Shown: in pieces, positions 1 to 7,053 of the stretch
How positions within the stretch are numbered: the stretch's first letter is position 1
Layout of the letters: the number at the start of each line of letters is the position of its first letter
DNA from: Bacteroidota bacterium
GTDB lineage: Bacteria; Bacteroidota; Bacteroidia; UKL13-3
Assembly (NCBI GenBank): GCA_947460565.1
Contig: CANHJJ010000002.1
Location: 1 to 28,334, forward strand
DNA length: 28,334 nucleotides
Reading direction: 5' to 3'
Notes under the pieces: model-generated
The model's input: the letters and a program-made list of their open reading frames with translations, nothing else
Database searches by the model: none
What the model was told of the DNA's origin: nothing
Made by a program: the position numbers and the translations under genes

Positions 1-1629
1 CGACAATTCGTTAAATATTTGGGTATATCCTATTGCTTGGTTGCGAGGAATGAATGGATGTAATTGGCCAAATCCAGGCATGGTTACAGGAATCATTTCA
101 GCAGTAGCATTAAGTTTCATGGTACATGAACCCAAAGCTATCATTGATTGGCAAAGAGATAAATCTTTTGCTTCCAAAGATTTGATATAACGCAACATTT
201 CATGCTCACTGTGGTGTGAATTAAACACAGGATGTGTCATGTATGTGCTCTTGCGCTGAAGGCTATTTGGCCAATTAGAAGTAAAAGACGATAACTGAAC
301 ATTTGCTGCTTTACCACTGATGATAGAAGCTAAGTTATTTACATCAGCAAGGGTATGTGTTTCATCAATCGAAATACTTACATGGGTAGCATTTAATTTA
401 TTGACATTGATTTCTGCTTTCTCACATGCAGCCATTAGTTCATTGCTATCAGCTACTTCAAGGGTAATGGTATCAAAGAAATTTTTGCTAGTTACTTTTA
501 AACCCGCTGCTGTTAATACATCAGCAAGGTTTTTTGTTAAACCATGAATGCGAGAAGCGATGCCTTTTAAACCTGCAGGGCCATGGTAAACACCGTACAT
601 ACTTGCCATAATAGAAAGCAATACTTGAGCTGTACAAATATTTGACGTTGCTTTTTCGCGTTTGATATGTTGTTCACGGGTTTGCAAAGCCATACGCAAG
701 GCAGTGTTTCCTTGGCTATCCACAGATACACCTATTAGGCGACCTGGCATTTGACGTTTGAATGCATCTCTTGTAGCAAAATAACCTGCATGTGGCCCAC
801 CATATCCCATTGGCACACCAAAGCGTTGAGCTGAACCTACAACGGCATCAGCACCCCAATCACCAGGAGGTGTCAAAAGGGTTAATGACAACAAATCAGC
901 AGCTACAGCCACTAACACTTTATTCTCAATGGCTTTTGCCATGAATTCACTATAATCAATTACCTCACCATTTTTAGCAGGATATTGAATCAATGCACCA
1001 AAATAGGTTTCATCTAATTTTACTGTATTATGGTCACCCACTACCAACTCAACGCCAATTGGCTCTGTACGTGTTTTTAGCACATCAATGGTTTGAGGGA
1101 AACACAATTCTGAAACAAAGAATTTAGTAGCTTTATCATTTTTGGCCTCTGCATGCAACATGTGCATGGCTTCAGCGGCAGCAGTTCCTTCATCAAGTAA
1201 ACTGGCATTGGCTATTTCCATGCCTGTTAAATCCATAATCATGGTCTGGTAATTCAACAAAGCTTCTAAGCGGCCTTGTGCAATCTCTGCTTGGTATGGG
1301 GTATAAGCAGTATACCAACCTGGATTTTCAAAGATATTACGCAAAACCACCAAAGGGGTATTTGTTCCATAGTAACCTTGACCAATAAAATTTTTATAGA
1401 TTTTATTTTTAGAAGCTACTTCGCTTAACATGGCCAACAATTCCACTTCTGTCATAGGTTCTGGCAAACTCATGCGTTGCTTCAAACGAATGTGAGCTGG
1501 AATGGTTTCATCAATCAATTGATCTACTGAGGCAACACCTACTACATCTAACATTGCTTTAGTATCATGTTTCATTGATGAATTGTGGCGGTAAACAAAC
1601 TCGTCTTTGTGATTAGGGTTGATTTGCAT
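1..1629 (-). CDS. gcvP: Glycine dehydrogenase (decarboxylating), P-protein; C-terminus beyond window
   Basis: P-protein of the glycine cleavage system. It decarboxylates glycine with PLP and passes the aminomethyl group to the lipoyl arm of GcvH. The reading frame is open from the ATG at 1629 to the window edge (543 codons), without a stop. Recognisable blocks include GQGYYGT, NPGWYTAYTPYQAEI (about residues 100-115), the glycine-rich GVPMGYGGPHAGYFA segment, and GSCTMKLNATAEMIP followed by HPFIPRNQAIGY near the cut end. The family is usually about 950 residues, so roughly 400 are missing here, including the PLP-binding lysine. The protein is the long single-chain form (the N- and C-half domains are not split at the usual gcvPA/gcvPB boundary). 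No neighbouring gcvT or gcvH is visible. No convincing riboswitch is seen upstream. Confidence 0.96.
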   Translation of the reverse strand, partial: MQINPNHKDEFVYRHNSSMKHDTKAMLDVVGVASVDQLIDETIPAHIRLKQRMSLPEPMTEVELLAMLSEVASKNKIYKNFIGQGYYGTNTPLVVLRNIFENPGWYTAYTPYQAEIAQGRLEALLNYQTMIMDLTGMEIANASLLDEGTAAAEAMHMLHAEAKNDKATKFFVSELCFPQTIDVLKTRTEPIGVELVVGDHNTVKLDETYFGALIQYPAKNGEVIDYSEFMAKAIENKVLVAVAADLLSLTLLTPPGDWGADAVVGSAQRFGVPMGYGGPHAGYFATRDAFKRQMPGRLIGVSVDSQGNTALRMALQTREQHIKREKATSNICTAQVLLSIMASMYGVYHGPAGLKGIASRIHGLTKNLADVLTAAGLKVTSKNFFDTITLEVADSNELMAACEKAEINVNKLNATHVSISIDETHTLADVNNLASIISGKAANVQLSSFTSNWPNSLQRKSTYMTHPVFNSHHSEHEMLRYIKSLEAKDLSLCQSMIALGSCTMKLNATAEMIPVTMPGFGQLHPFIPRNQAIGYTQIFNELS

Positions 1630-1933
1630 ATATCTTAGTACTATTGGTTTACAAAATTTGTGCAATTTAGGATTTCTTAGAGCTAAAAAAAGTAGAGAGA
1701 AATCAGAAATTTGATGATTATTTAATAAGGTATTCTAGAAATCAAAAATAAATAGTAAAACAAGCTAGATTAAATTATGTTTTATTAACTAATTATAAAT
1801 TCTGTAAAACAGACAATTAGAAAATGGAAACAATAATTGTAATTATGATTTAATAAATCGCAAAATCAAAAAATGACAATTTTCATATTATTGTATGCCG
1901 CTTGGCTTTACATTTGACAACTAATTATTATTC
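1630..1933. other. AT-rich intergenic region between divergent gcvP and desaturase genes
   Basis: 304 bases without a credible gene. It must carry the promoters for both flanking genes. On the plus strand a TAnnTTTG box sits at 1909-1916. On the minus strand TATTTTTG (1750-1743) would fit a gcvP promoter with a leader of about 105 bases, but no properly spaced upstream TTTG was found, so this is weak. Two tiny ORFs (9 and 14 codons) just before the desaturase look accidental. Confidence 0.6.
1909..1916 (+). promoter_or_regulatory. Putative Bacteroidota -7 box (TACATTTG) of the desaturase gene
   Basis: TACATTTG matches the TAnnTTTG consensus exactly and ends 17 bases before the ATG at 1934, implying a leader of about 10 bases. 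The nearest upstream TTG (1891-1893) leaves only 15 bases of spacer, shorter than the usual 17-23, so the assignment is tentative. Confidence 0.4.
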
Positions 1934-2668
1934 ATGGCTATATTCATTTTCTTTGTTTGTCATTGGTATTTGTCTCTATTCGGTCAAACGTTTTATTTAC
2001 ATCGTTATGCAGCTCATAAAATGTTTACCATGAGCAAAGGCTGGGAAAAATTCTTTTATGTTTTCGCTTGGGTAACCCAAGGTAGTAGCTACTTAAATGC
2101 TAGGGCCTATGCCATTCTTCATCGCATGCACCATGCTTATAGTGACACAGAAAAGGACCCACATACTCCTCATTTCTTCAAAGAAGTATTTAGTATGATG
2201 ATGCACACACGAGAAGTTTATAATGGCGTTCATAAAGGCACCATTCAAGTGGAGGATAAGTTTGATCGTAATTTCCCTGTATATCCTGCCATTGATAAAA
2301 TTGCTGATTCATATATCACACGAATACTTTTCGCAATAAGCTATGTGGTGTTTTATTATTTCTTTGCTGATTATTGGTGGGAATACTTATTGCTTCCTAT
2401 CCATTTCTTAATGGGTCCCGTGCATGGTGCTATTGTTAATTGGGCTGGACATAAATATGGTTATAGAAATTTCGAAGAAAAAGACCATTCAAAAAACACC
2501 TTGATATTTGATTTTTTGATGTTGGGCGAATTGTTCCAAAACAACCACCACCATGCAGGTTCTAAACCAAACTTTGCCGCTAAATGGTGGGAAATAGATC
2601 CTGTATACCCTGTGATGAAAGTCCTAGACTTTGTAGGAATAATTAAGCTTGCTAGGGTGAATGCCTAA
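1934..2668 (+). CDS. Membrane fatty-acid desaturase (acyl-CoA delta-9 desaturase type)
   Basis: Integral-membrane di-iron desaturase expected to introduce a cis double bond into acyl chains and so adjust membrane fluidity. All three histidine clusters are present: HRYAAH at residues 23-28, HRMHHAYSDTEKDPH at 63-77, and QNNHHH at 202-207. GHKYGYRNF at 172-180 matches the conserved stretch between boxes two and three. Hydrophobic segments lie at about 1-20, 40-55, 130-145 and 150-168. At 244 residues it is a compact member, typical of the short Bacteroidota forms that lack an N-terminal extension. The ATG at 1934 is preferred because its first residues already match the family's start. It stands alone, with the toxin-antitoxin remnant 54 bases downstream. 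The exact substrate (acyl-CoA, acyl-ACP or phospholipid) cannot be read from the sequence. Confidence 0.92.
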   Translation: MAIFIFFVCHWYLSLFGQTFYLHRYAAHKMFTMSKGWEKFFYVFAWVTQGSSYLNARAYAILHRMHHAYSDTEKDPHTPHFFKEVFSMMMHTREVYNGVHKGTIQVEDKFDRNFPVYPAIDKIADSYITRILFAISYVVFYYFFADYWWEYLLLPIHFLMGPVHGAIVNWAGHKYGYRNFEEKDHSKNTLIFDFLMLGELFQNNHHHAGSKPNFAAKWWEIDPVYPVMKVLDFVGIIKLARVNA

Positions 2669-2688
2669 AATATTGATTACTGCTTATA

Positions 2689-2719
2689 TTGAATTAAATA
2701 TCATTTCTAATTATATTTG
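2689..2719 (+). promoter_or_regulatory. Strong-looking Bacteroidota promoter abutting the antitoxin start codon
   Basis: TTG at 2689-2691, a 20-base spacer, and TATATTTG at 2712-2719 match the TTG-N(17-23)-TAnnTTTG pattern. The box ends only three bases before the ATG at 2723. Transcription would therefore start at or within a few bases of the start codon, giving a leaderless or nearly leaderless message. Confidence 0.55.
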
Positions 2720-2722
2720 TGA

Positions 2723-2923
2723 ATGACAAAATTATTAGAAGACGTATTTTCAGAATTAAGTAAGTTACCTGAAAAGGAACAAAACGATTTCGCACAGCTC
2801 ATTATCGAAGAATTGAATTGGGATAACTCTTTTTCAAACTCCCGAGAGGCGTTGCTATCTTTAGCAAAAGAAGCGGAAACAGAATACAAGACTGGTAAAA
2901 CAAAACCATTCGAAGAGCTATGA
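2723..2923 (+). CDS. Small antitoxin-like protein of a type II toxin-antitoxin pair
   Basis: A 66-residue acidic, helical protein. Its layout is a helical N-terminus with LSKLPEKEQNDFAQLIIEEL (residues 12-31), then a WDNSFSNSREALLSLAKEAE segment and a charged C-terminal tail. This pattern matches the small antitoxins commonly encoded just upstream of RelE/ParE-fold toxins of the TERFR...WFWIGSHAEYD type; no DNA-binding fold is evident by eye. Its TGA overlaps the ATG of the next reading frame (ATGA at 2920-2923), the usual translational coupling in such operons. There is no second methionine in the protein, so the ATG at 2723 is the only conventional start. Its partner is disrupted, so it may be an orphan antitoxin kept as an immunity remnant or simply not yet lost. 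The family assignment is by pattern and partner. Confidence 0.75.
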   Translation: MTKLLEDVFSELSKLPEKEQNDFAQLIIEELNWDNSFSNSREALLSLAKEAETEYKTGKTKPFEEL

Positions 2924-3186
2924 AATCTCTGACAACAGAGAGATTTAGATAATGCTATTACAAATTACCTGATTCTGTTAAATTAGCTACCAAGAAAGCC
3001 TATTCAAAATGGAAAGTAAATCCATTTGAAATGGGATTGCATTTTAAGAAACTACATCCAAATGAAATTTATTCAGTAAGAATTACGATTTCTTATCGAG
3101 CCTTAGCAGTAAAAGAAGCAGATACCTATATTTGGTTTTGGATCGGTAGCCATGCAGAATATGATAAAATGCTTTCTCGCAAATAG
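2920..3186 (+). pseudogene. RelE/ParE-superfamily toxin interrupted by an in-frame TAA at codon 11
   Basis: Reading from the ATG at 2920 gives MKSLTTERFR, then TAA at 2950-2952. The same frame continues without another stop to TAG at 3184-3186. The downstream part contains YYKLPDSVKLATKKAYSKW, a GLHFKKLHP block, YSVRITISYRALAVKE and IWFWIGSHAEYDKML. These are the core blocks of the ParE-like mRNA-interferase-fold toxins, whose usual N-terminus has a TERF[RW]-type segment followed directly by the helix that here begins after the stop. A single base change from a lysine codon (AAA to TAA) would explain the break. No frameshift is needed. No plausible restart codon follows closely, and the first downstream ATG lies about 37 codons in, past the first helix. 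The rest of the protein looks undamaged, which suggests a recent mutation, a sequencing error, or readthrough. Confidence 0.82.
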
Positions 3187-3229
3187 TGATTACCAATCTA
3201 TTTTAACTATGGCGCAAGAAAGCCTTTTA

Positions 3230-3715
3230 CTATTGCCTTAAAAATAAACCCCATTCATCTTCATATTCTTCTCTCTCAAGCTTATTAAATTCAATAACCC
3301 ATTCTTTAAAAAGTTGTTGAAACTCCAGCATTTCTTTTCGCATAAGCGCCACGTAATCCTTTTCAGCATTCGTAAAATATTTTAAACCTGAAGTTGAGCT
3401 AAGCAAGTAGTCGCCATGATAACGAATGAGCGCAGCATTGCTCATGCAGATAAGCCACGATTCGCTACCTATGGCACCTGCCAATTTGGGTGCTAGGATG
3501 TATGCTGATTCTAGCAAAGTGCTTTCATACATGTCTTTTCCTTCTTCTGGAAGGCTTTCAACTATGGCCATAACAAGTGAACATATGTCTTTGGCTTTTT
3601 TAAACAAGGGATGGTTCTTGGTTTTGTTTTCCTTCTCTTGCATTTCGTTTTCTATCTCCCGTTTTTCTTCCTCAGATAAATCATCGAAATCAAAATCATC
3701 ATCATCAAAATTCAT
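3230..3715 (-). CDS. Unknown acidic soluble protein, 161 residues
   Basis: Not recognised. The N-terminus is extremely acidic (MNFDDDDFDFDDLSEEEKREIE), followed by a lysine/glutamate-rich linker to about residue 40. Residues 45-160 look like a helical domain with conserved-looking hydrophobic runs, for example CSLVMAIVESLPEEGKDMYE, ESAYILAPKLAGAIG and YLLSSTSGLKYFTNAEKDYV. There is no signal peptide, membrane segment or catalytic motif. The regular codon use, long frame and ATG start argue for a real gene. It is transcribed alone, with hutH's 3' end more than 300 bases upstream and the toxin remnant convergent to it. The inverted-repeat cluster lies in its upstream region and could affect its expression. 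No function is proposed. Confidence 0.75.
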   Translation of the reverse strand: MNFDDDDFDFDDLSEEEKREIENEMQEKENKTKNHPLFKKAKDICSLVMAIVESLPEEGKDMYESTLLESAYILAPKLAGAIGSESWLICMSNAALIRYHGDYLLSSTSGLKYFTNAEKDYVALMRKEMLEFQQLFKEWVIEFNKLEREEYEDEWGLFLRQ

Positions 3716-3746
3716 GGTATTGAAATATTAAAATTAAAAATGAGTT

Positions 3747-3923
3747 CGCCTTTATTGGTGTTCCCTCAGCAACAAACATATGCATATATATGCATAATGT
3801 ACTTGTTGGTGAGCCTCACATAATCCAAGGTGCAACACCAACAAGGGCGCATATTTCCGTGAAGTCGGGAATTTCTTCCCGACATTTGTTTTAGTCGTTT
3901 GGTAACAACCGACTTCACGGAAA
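3747..3923. repeat. Cluster of nested and alternative inverted repeats
   Basis: Four symmetrical structures lie within 177 bases. (1) An imperfect long repeat pairs 3747-3762 with 3834-3849. (2) An 18-base perfect palindrome at 3779-3796 (TATGCATATATATGCATA). (3) CTTGTTGGTG at 3802-3811 pairs with CACCAACAAG at 3836-3845. (4) A perfect 15-base repeat pairs 3854-3868 (TTTCCGTGAAGTCGG) with 3909-3923. A short hairpin, GTCGGGAA-TTTC-TTCCCGAC at 3864-3883, uses part of the left arm of (4), and (1) and (3) share sequence as well, so alternative folds exclude each other. No ORF explains the conservation of these arms. It may be a REP/MITE-like element or a regulatory structure for the gene ending upstream at 3715. 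It is not an obvious terminator, because no T-run follows. Confidence 0.7.
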
Positions 3924-4025
3924 GCGTTGTCAAACAGCTTCAGCTAACATGTATATATCATTAGTTTTTTAGTTCTTATAATACCTAATAGGCACGCTTT
4001 TATAAGTATAATAAAACTCAAATTA

Positions 4026-5507
4026 TTAATTTACCAAAAACTCAACACTCTTTTCTATATCATCATGTAACAATCTATCTTGGCTTACAAAGCTAACTTG
4101 CTTGCGGTACTCGGTTACAAAAGCTTCAATGGTGGCAGAGCTTTTTAAGGGTCTTCTAAACTCCAAGGCCTGCGCTGCATTTAGCAATTCAATTGCCAAA
4201 ATACGCTCTAGGTTTTTAACCACCCTCAAGCATTTGGTAGCTGCATTGGCACCCATGCTCACATGGTCTTCTTGCCCATTGCTACTCACAATAGAATCAA
4301 CCGAAGCAGGGGTACATAATTGTTTGTTTTGGCTCACAATACTAGCTGCTGTGTATTGCGGAATCATCATACCAGAATTCAATCCTGGATTGCTTACCAA
4401 AAAGGCAGGGAGGTTTCTTTGTCCTGATATAAGCTGATAAGTCCTGCGCTCAGAAATACTGCCCAATTCAGCTAAGGCTATGGCCAAGAAATCTAAGTGT
4501 ATGGCCAATGTTTGTCCATGGAAATTTCCTCCCGACAAAATCAAATCTTCATCAGCAAATACATTGGGATTATCTGTTACAGAATTAATCTCAGTGCTAA
4601 ATATTTTATGGATATGTTCGAAGGCATCTTTGCTTGCGCCATGTACTTGCGGAATGCACCTAAAAGCATATTGGTCTTGCACCTGCACCTTTGGTTGTTT
4701 GGCTATCTCGCTTCCCTCTAAAATGGCAAGCACATTCTTGGCTGTTTCAATTTGCCCTTTATGAGGACGCACGTCATGTAGCAAATGATTGAATGGCTCC
4801 AACCTACAATCAAAAGCATCCATCGAAACGCAGGCAATGGTATCAGCCATAGCAGAAAGCTTTTCGGTTTTCAATAAACATTGAACACCATAAGCACTCA
4901 TAAACTGCGTTCCATTTATCAAGGCTAGGCCTTCTTTTGATTTCAGTTTAATAGGTTGTAAGTTATGCTTATCTAAAACCAATTTGGCATTTCGTATTTC
5001 AAATGTTGAGTTTTCTTTCACCCACACTTTTCCTTCGCCAATCAATGGCAAACTCAAATGAGCCAAAGGCGCTAAATCGCCACTGGCACCCAATGAACCC
5101 AATTCATATACCACGGGAAGGATGTTGTTATTGAAGAAATATATCAATCGCTCAACGGTGGCTAATTGTGCAGCCGAATGTCCATAAGACAAAGATTGCA
5201 CTTTTAACAAAAGCATCAATTTCACAATTTCGTGTGGCACCAAATCACCCGTTCCGCATGCATGACTTAGCAAAAGGTTTTCTTGCAATTGCTCCAAATT
5301 ATCATTGCTGATTTTGGTGCTATGCAAACTTCCAAAACCTGTGTTGATGCCATAAATAGGCTTGTCGTTGTTGGCAAGTTTAGCGTCAAGGTAATTTCTA
5401 CATTTTTCAATGCGAGCTTTCGCATCATCGCTCAAACCAATTTCTTTATTGTTTTTGATGATGTCTTTAATCTCGGCTATATTTATGTGGGTAGTAATTT
5501 TGTACAT
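4026..5507 (-). CDS. hutH: Histidine ammonia-lyase
   Basis: Deaminates L-histidine to urocanate, the first step of histidine degradation, in the cytoplasm. The Ala141-Ser142-Gly143 triad that cyclises into the MIO cofactor is present in GSLGASGDLAPLAHLSL. YGINTGFG (residues 52-59) supplies the conserved tyrosine of the active site. QDQYAFRCIPQVHGA and ISERRTYQLISGQRNLPAFL are further family blocks. At 493 residues it is close to the usual 500-510. The ATG at 5507 gives a normal N-terminus. hisS starts a new gene 73 bases upstream. No hutU, hutI or hutG/F is in the window, so the rest of the pathway is elsewhere or absent. Related MIO enzymes (phenylalanine or tyrosine ammonia-lyase) are less likely given the HutH-like length and motifs. 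Confidence 0.94.
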   Translation of the reverse strand: MYKITTHINIAEIKDIIKNNKEIGLSDDAKARIEKCRNYLDAKLANNDKPIYGINTGFGSLHSTKISNDNLEQLQENLLLSHACGTGDLVPHEIVKLMLLLKVQSLSYGHSAAQLATVERLIYFFNNNILPVVYELGSLGASGDLAPLAHLSLPLIGEGKVWVKENSTFEIRNAKLVLDKHNLQPIKLKSKEGLALINGTQFMSAYGVQCLLKTEKLSAMADTIACVSMDAFDCRLEPFNHLLHDVRPHKGQIETAKNVLAILEGSEIAKQPKVQVQDQYAFRCIPQVHGASKDAFEHIHKIFSTEINSVTDNPNVFADEDLILSGGNFHGQTLAIHLDFLAIALAELGSISERRTYQLISGQRNLPAFLVSNPGLNSGMMIPQYTAASIVSQNKQLCTPASVDSIVSSNGQEDHVSMGANAATKCLRVVKNLERILAIELLNAAQALEFRRPLKSSATIEAFVTEYRKQVSFVSQDRLLHDDIEKSVEFLVN

Positions 5508-5579
5508 ATTTTTATGTTGTTCAGTTCAGGGTTGACAATTCTAAGAATGTCATCCATTTTTTATTAAATTTATTATCTA

Positions 5580-6956
5580 TTAAATCTTCAATCTTTCAAT
5601 TATTTCTTCTATGCTCAACAACTCTTGTTTACTTTCGTTAAGGTCTTTGAACATAAATTTCTGTTGCGCTATTTCATCTGTTCCTGCAACAGCTGCAAAT
5701 GGAATATTGAGTTTATTAGCAAAATCCAATTGCTTGCCAATTTTCTTCACCACATCTGGATAAATTTGAGAAGCAATACCTGCATTACGCAGCGCTGTTA
5801 CACCATGCAAGGCATAGGCTTGACTGGCATCATCAAAATAGCAAAACAACACCTTGGTATGACTGCCTTGTGTGTTATCAGGGAACAAATTCAACTCTTC
5901 CAACACATCATAAATTCTATCTAAACCAAATGAAATACCCACACCTGACACACCAACTAAACCAAAAATACCTGTCAAGTTATCATAACGTCCGCCACCG
6001 CCAATGCTGCTTTTGAGGGTACCTTCTAATGCAACTACTTCAAATATACAACCTGTATAGTATGATAAACCACGAGCCAATGAAAAGTCAATTTTCAGAT
6101 GTATTGATTTATTGATTTGTTGTATGCTGTTTAAAACAAATTCTAATTCTTCAATGCCTTTCAATCCTTCAGCTGATGATTGCAATTTAGATTTCAGACT
6201 TTGAAGCATTTCCTTATCCTCACCTTTGGTAGTAATGATTTCGAATAGGCTTGATATTTCATTCTCCAAAAAGCCCAAAGCAGATAACTCTTTTGAAACA
6301 CCTTCTGCTCCAATTTTATCTAATTTATCAATAGCAACCGAAATGGTTTGTAAATGCTCAACTCCTTTTACAACTTCAGCAATACCAGCTAATATTTTAC
6401 GATTATTGATTTTTATTTCAACCTGAACACCTAAGCCCTTAAACACTTCAGCATATATCTGAATCAAATCCAACTCATTCAACAAACTATCACTACCTAC
6501 CACATCTGCATCACATTGCCAAAACTCACGGTAGCGGCCTTTCTGCGGTCTGTCTGCACGCCACACAGGTTGCATTTGATAACGTTTAAATGGAAAAGTA
6601 ATCTCATTTCTATTCATCACCACATAACGAGCGAAGGGAACTGTAAGGTCGTATCGTAGGCCTTTCTCTGATATAAGTTTAGTTGCTAGTTGTTGGTTGC
6701 TAGTTGATAGAATTTCAGGGGTAATTTCTTTTAAATAATCACCACTGTTCAACACCTTAAACAACAATTTATCTCCCTCATCACCATATTTGCCAGTAAG
6801 GGTGGATAGGTTTTCCATCGTTGGGGTTTCAATAGGCATAAAGCCGAATTTGATAAAAACCTTTTCAATGGTGTTTAAAATATATTTTCGCTTAGATACT
6901 TCTTGCGGGCCAAAATCGCGTGTACCTTTGGGAATGCTTGGTTTTTCTTTTGCCAT
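5580..6956 (-). CDS. hisS: Histidyl-tRNA synthetase
   Basis: Class II aminoacyl-tRNA synthetase charging tRNA-His. IPKGTRDFGP lies at the N-terminus. Motif 2 appears as QPVWRADRPQKGRYREFWQCD (about residues 125-147). The histidine-specific RGLSYYTGCIFEV is near residue 293. Motif 3 with FGLDRI is near residue 340, and an anticodon-binding domain of about 100 residues follows. The frame can be extended upstream to a TTG at 6989. The ATG at 6956 (MAKEKPSIPKGTRDFGP) is chosen because it matches the family's N-terminus and lies just downstream of a good promoter box at 6967-6997. The product is 458 residues. A short tandem-like repeat at 6682-6706 encodes the loop STSNQQLATK just before the conserved ISEKGLRYDLTVPFARY block. 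Confidence 0.96.
   Translation of the reverse strand: MAKEKPSIPKGTRDFGPQEVSKRKYILNTIEKVFIKFGFMPIETPTMENLSTLTGKYGDEGDKLLFKVLNSGDYLKEITPEILSTSNQQLATKLISEKGLRYDLTVPFARYVVMNRNEITFPFKRYQMQPVWRADRPQKGRYREFWQCDADVVGSDSLLNELDLIQIYAEVFKGLGVQVEIKINNRKILAGIAEVVKGVEHLQTISVAIDKLDKIGAEGVSKELSALGFLENEISSLFEIITTKGEDKEMLQSLKSKLQSSAEGLKGIEELEFVLNSIQQINKSIHLKIDFSLARGLSYYTGCIFEVVALEGTLKSSIGGGGRYDNLTGIFGLVGVSGVGISFGLDRIYDVLEELNLFPDNTQGSHTKVLFCYFDDASQAYALHGVTALRNAGIASQIYPDVVKKIGKQLDFANKLNIPFAAVAGTDEIAQQKFMFKDLNESKQELLSIEEIIERLKI
6682..6706. repeat. Short direct repeat (GTTGCTAGTTG x2) inside hisS
   Basis: GTTGCTAGTTG occurs at 6682-6692 and again at 6696-6706, with related GTTG units around them. On the coding strand this gives an AAC/CAA/CTA-rich stretch coding for STSNQQLAT. 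Its simple-repeat character is unlike the rest of the gene. It sits in a loop that varies in length between HisS proteins, so an in-frame insertion would be tolerated. Confidence 0.5.
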
Positions 6957-6966
6957 AATCAGTAGG

Positions 6967-6997
6967 CAAAGTAAAGCTAGTGAGGGCAAGTTTCAAA
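6967..6997 (-). promoter_or_regulatory. Putative hisS promoter (TTTG-N19-TTACTTTG)
   Basis: On the minus strand, TTTG at 6997-6994, a 19-base spacer, and TTACTTTG at 6974-6967 fit the Bacteroidota pattern with one mismatch in the TA. The expected transcription start is at about 6960-6963, so only the ATG at 6956, and not the upstream TTG, would be transcribed. Confidence 0.5.
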
Positions 6998-7004
6998 ATC
7001 AAGC

Positions 7005-7028
7005 CACAGAATTCACAGATTACACAGA
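7005..7028. repeat. Three CACAGA units with 9-base period
   Basis: CACAGA occurs at 7005-7010, 7014-7019 and 7023-7028, exactly nine bases apart. The sequence between NFACT and hisS resembles the CACAGATTA-type 9-mer repeats found between genes in many environmental bacteria. Only this one small patch is seen in the window. Confidence 0.5.
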
Positions 7029-7053
7029 AAGTGGTGCTTAGCAATGTTTCAAA

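Noticed and set aside
1873..1917. 14-codon ORF (MTIFILLYAAWLYI) upstream of the desaturase
   Set aside because: Out of frame with the desaturase, overlaps the probable promoter box, and resembles its start only through shared hydrophobic residues.
3747..3923. CRISPR array or integron attC site
   Set aside because: There are inverted rather than regularly spaced direct repeats, no cas or integrase gene, and no matching RYYYAAC/GTTRRRY core pairs.
4102..4764. Plus-strand ORFs within hutH
   Set aside because: Shadows of hutH codon use, with no recognisable protein features.
5487..5561. 24-codon ORF overlapping the start of hutH
   Set aside because: Too short, overlaps a confident gene start, no supporting motif.
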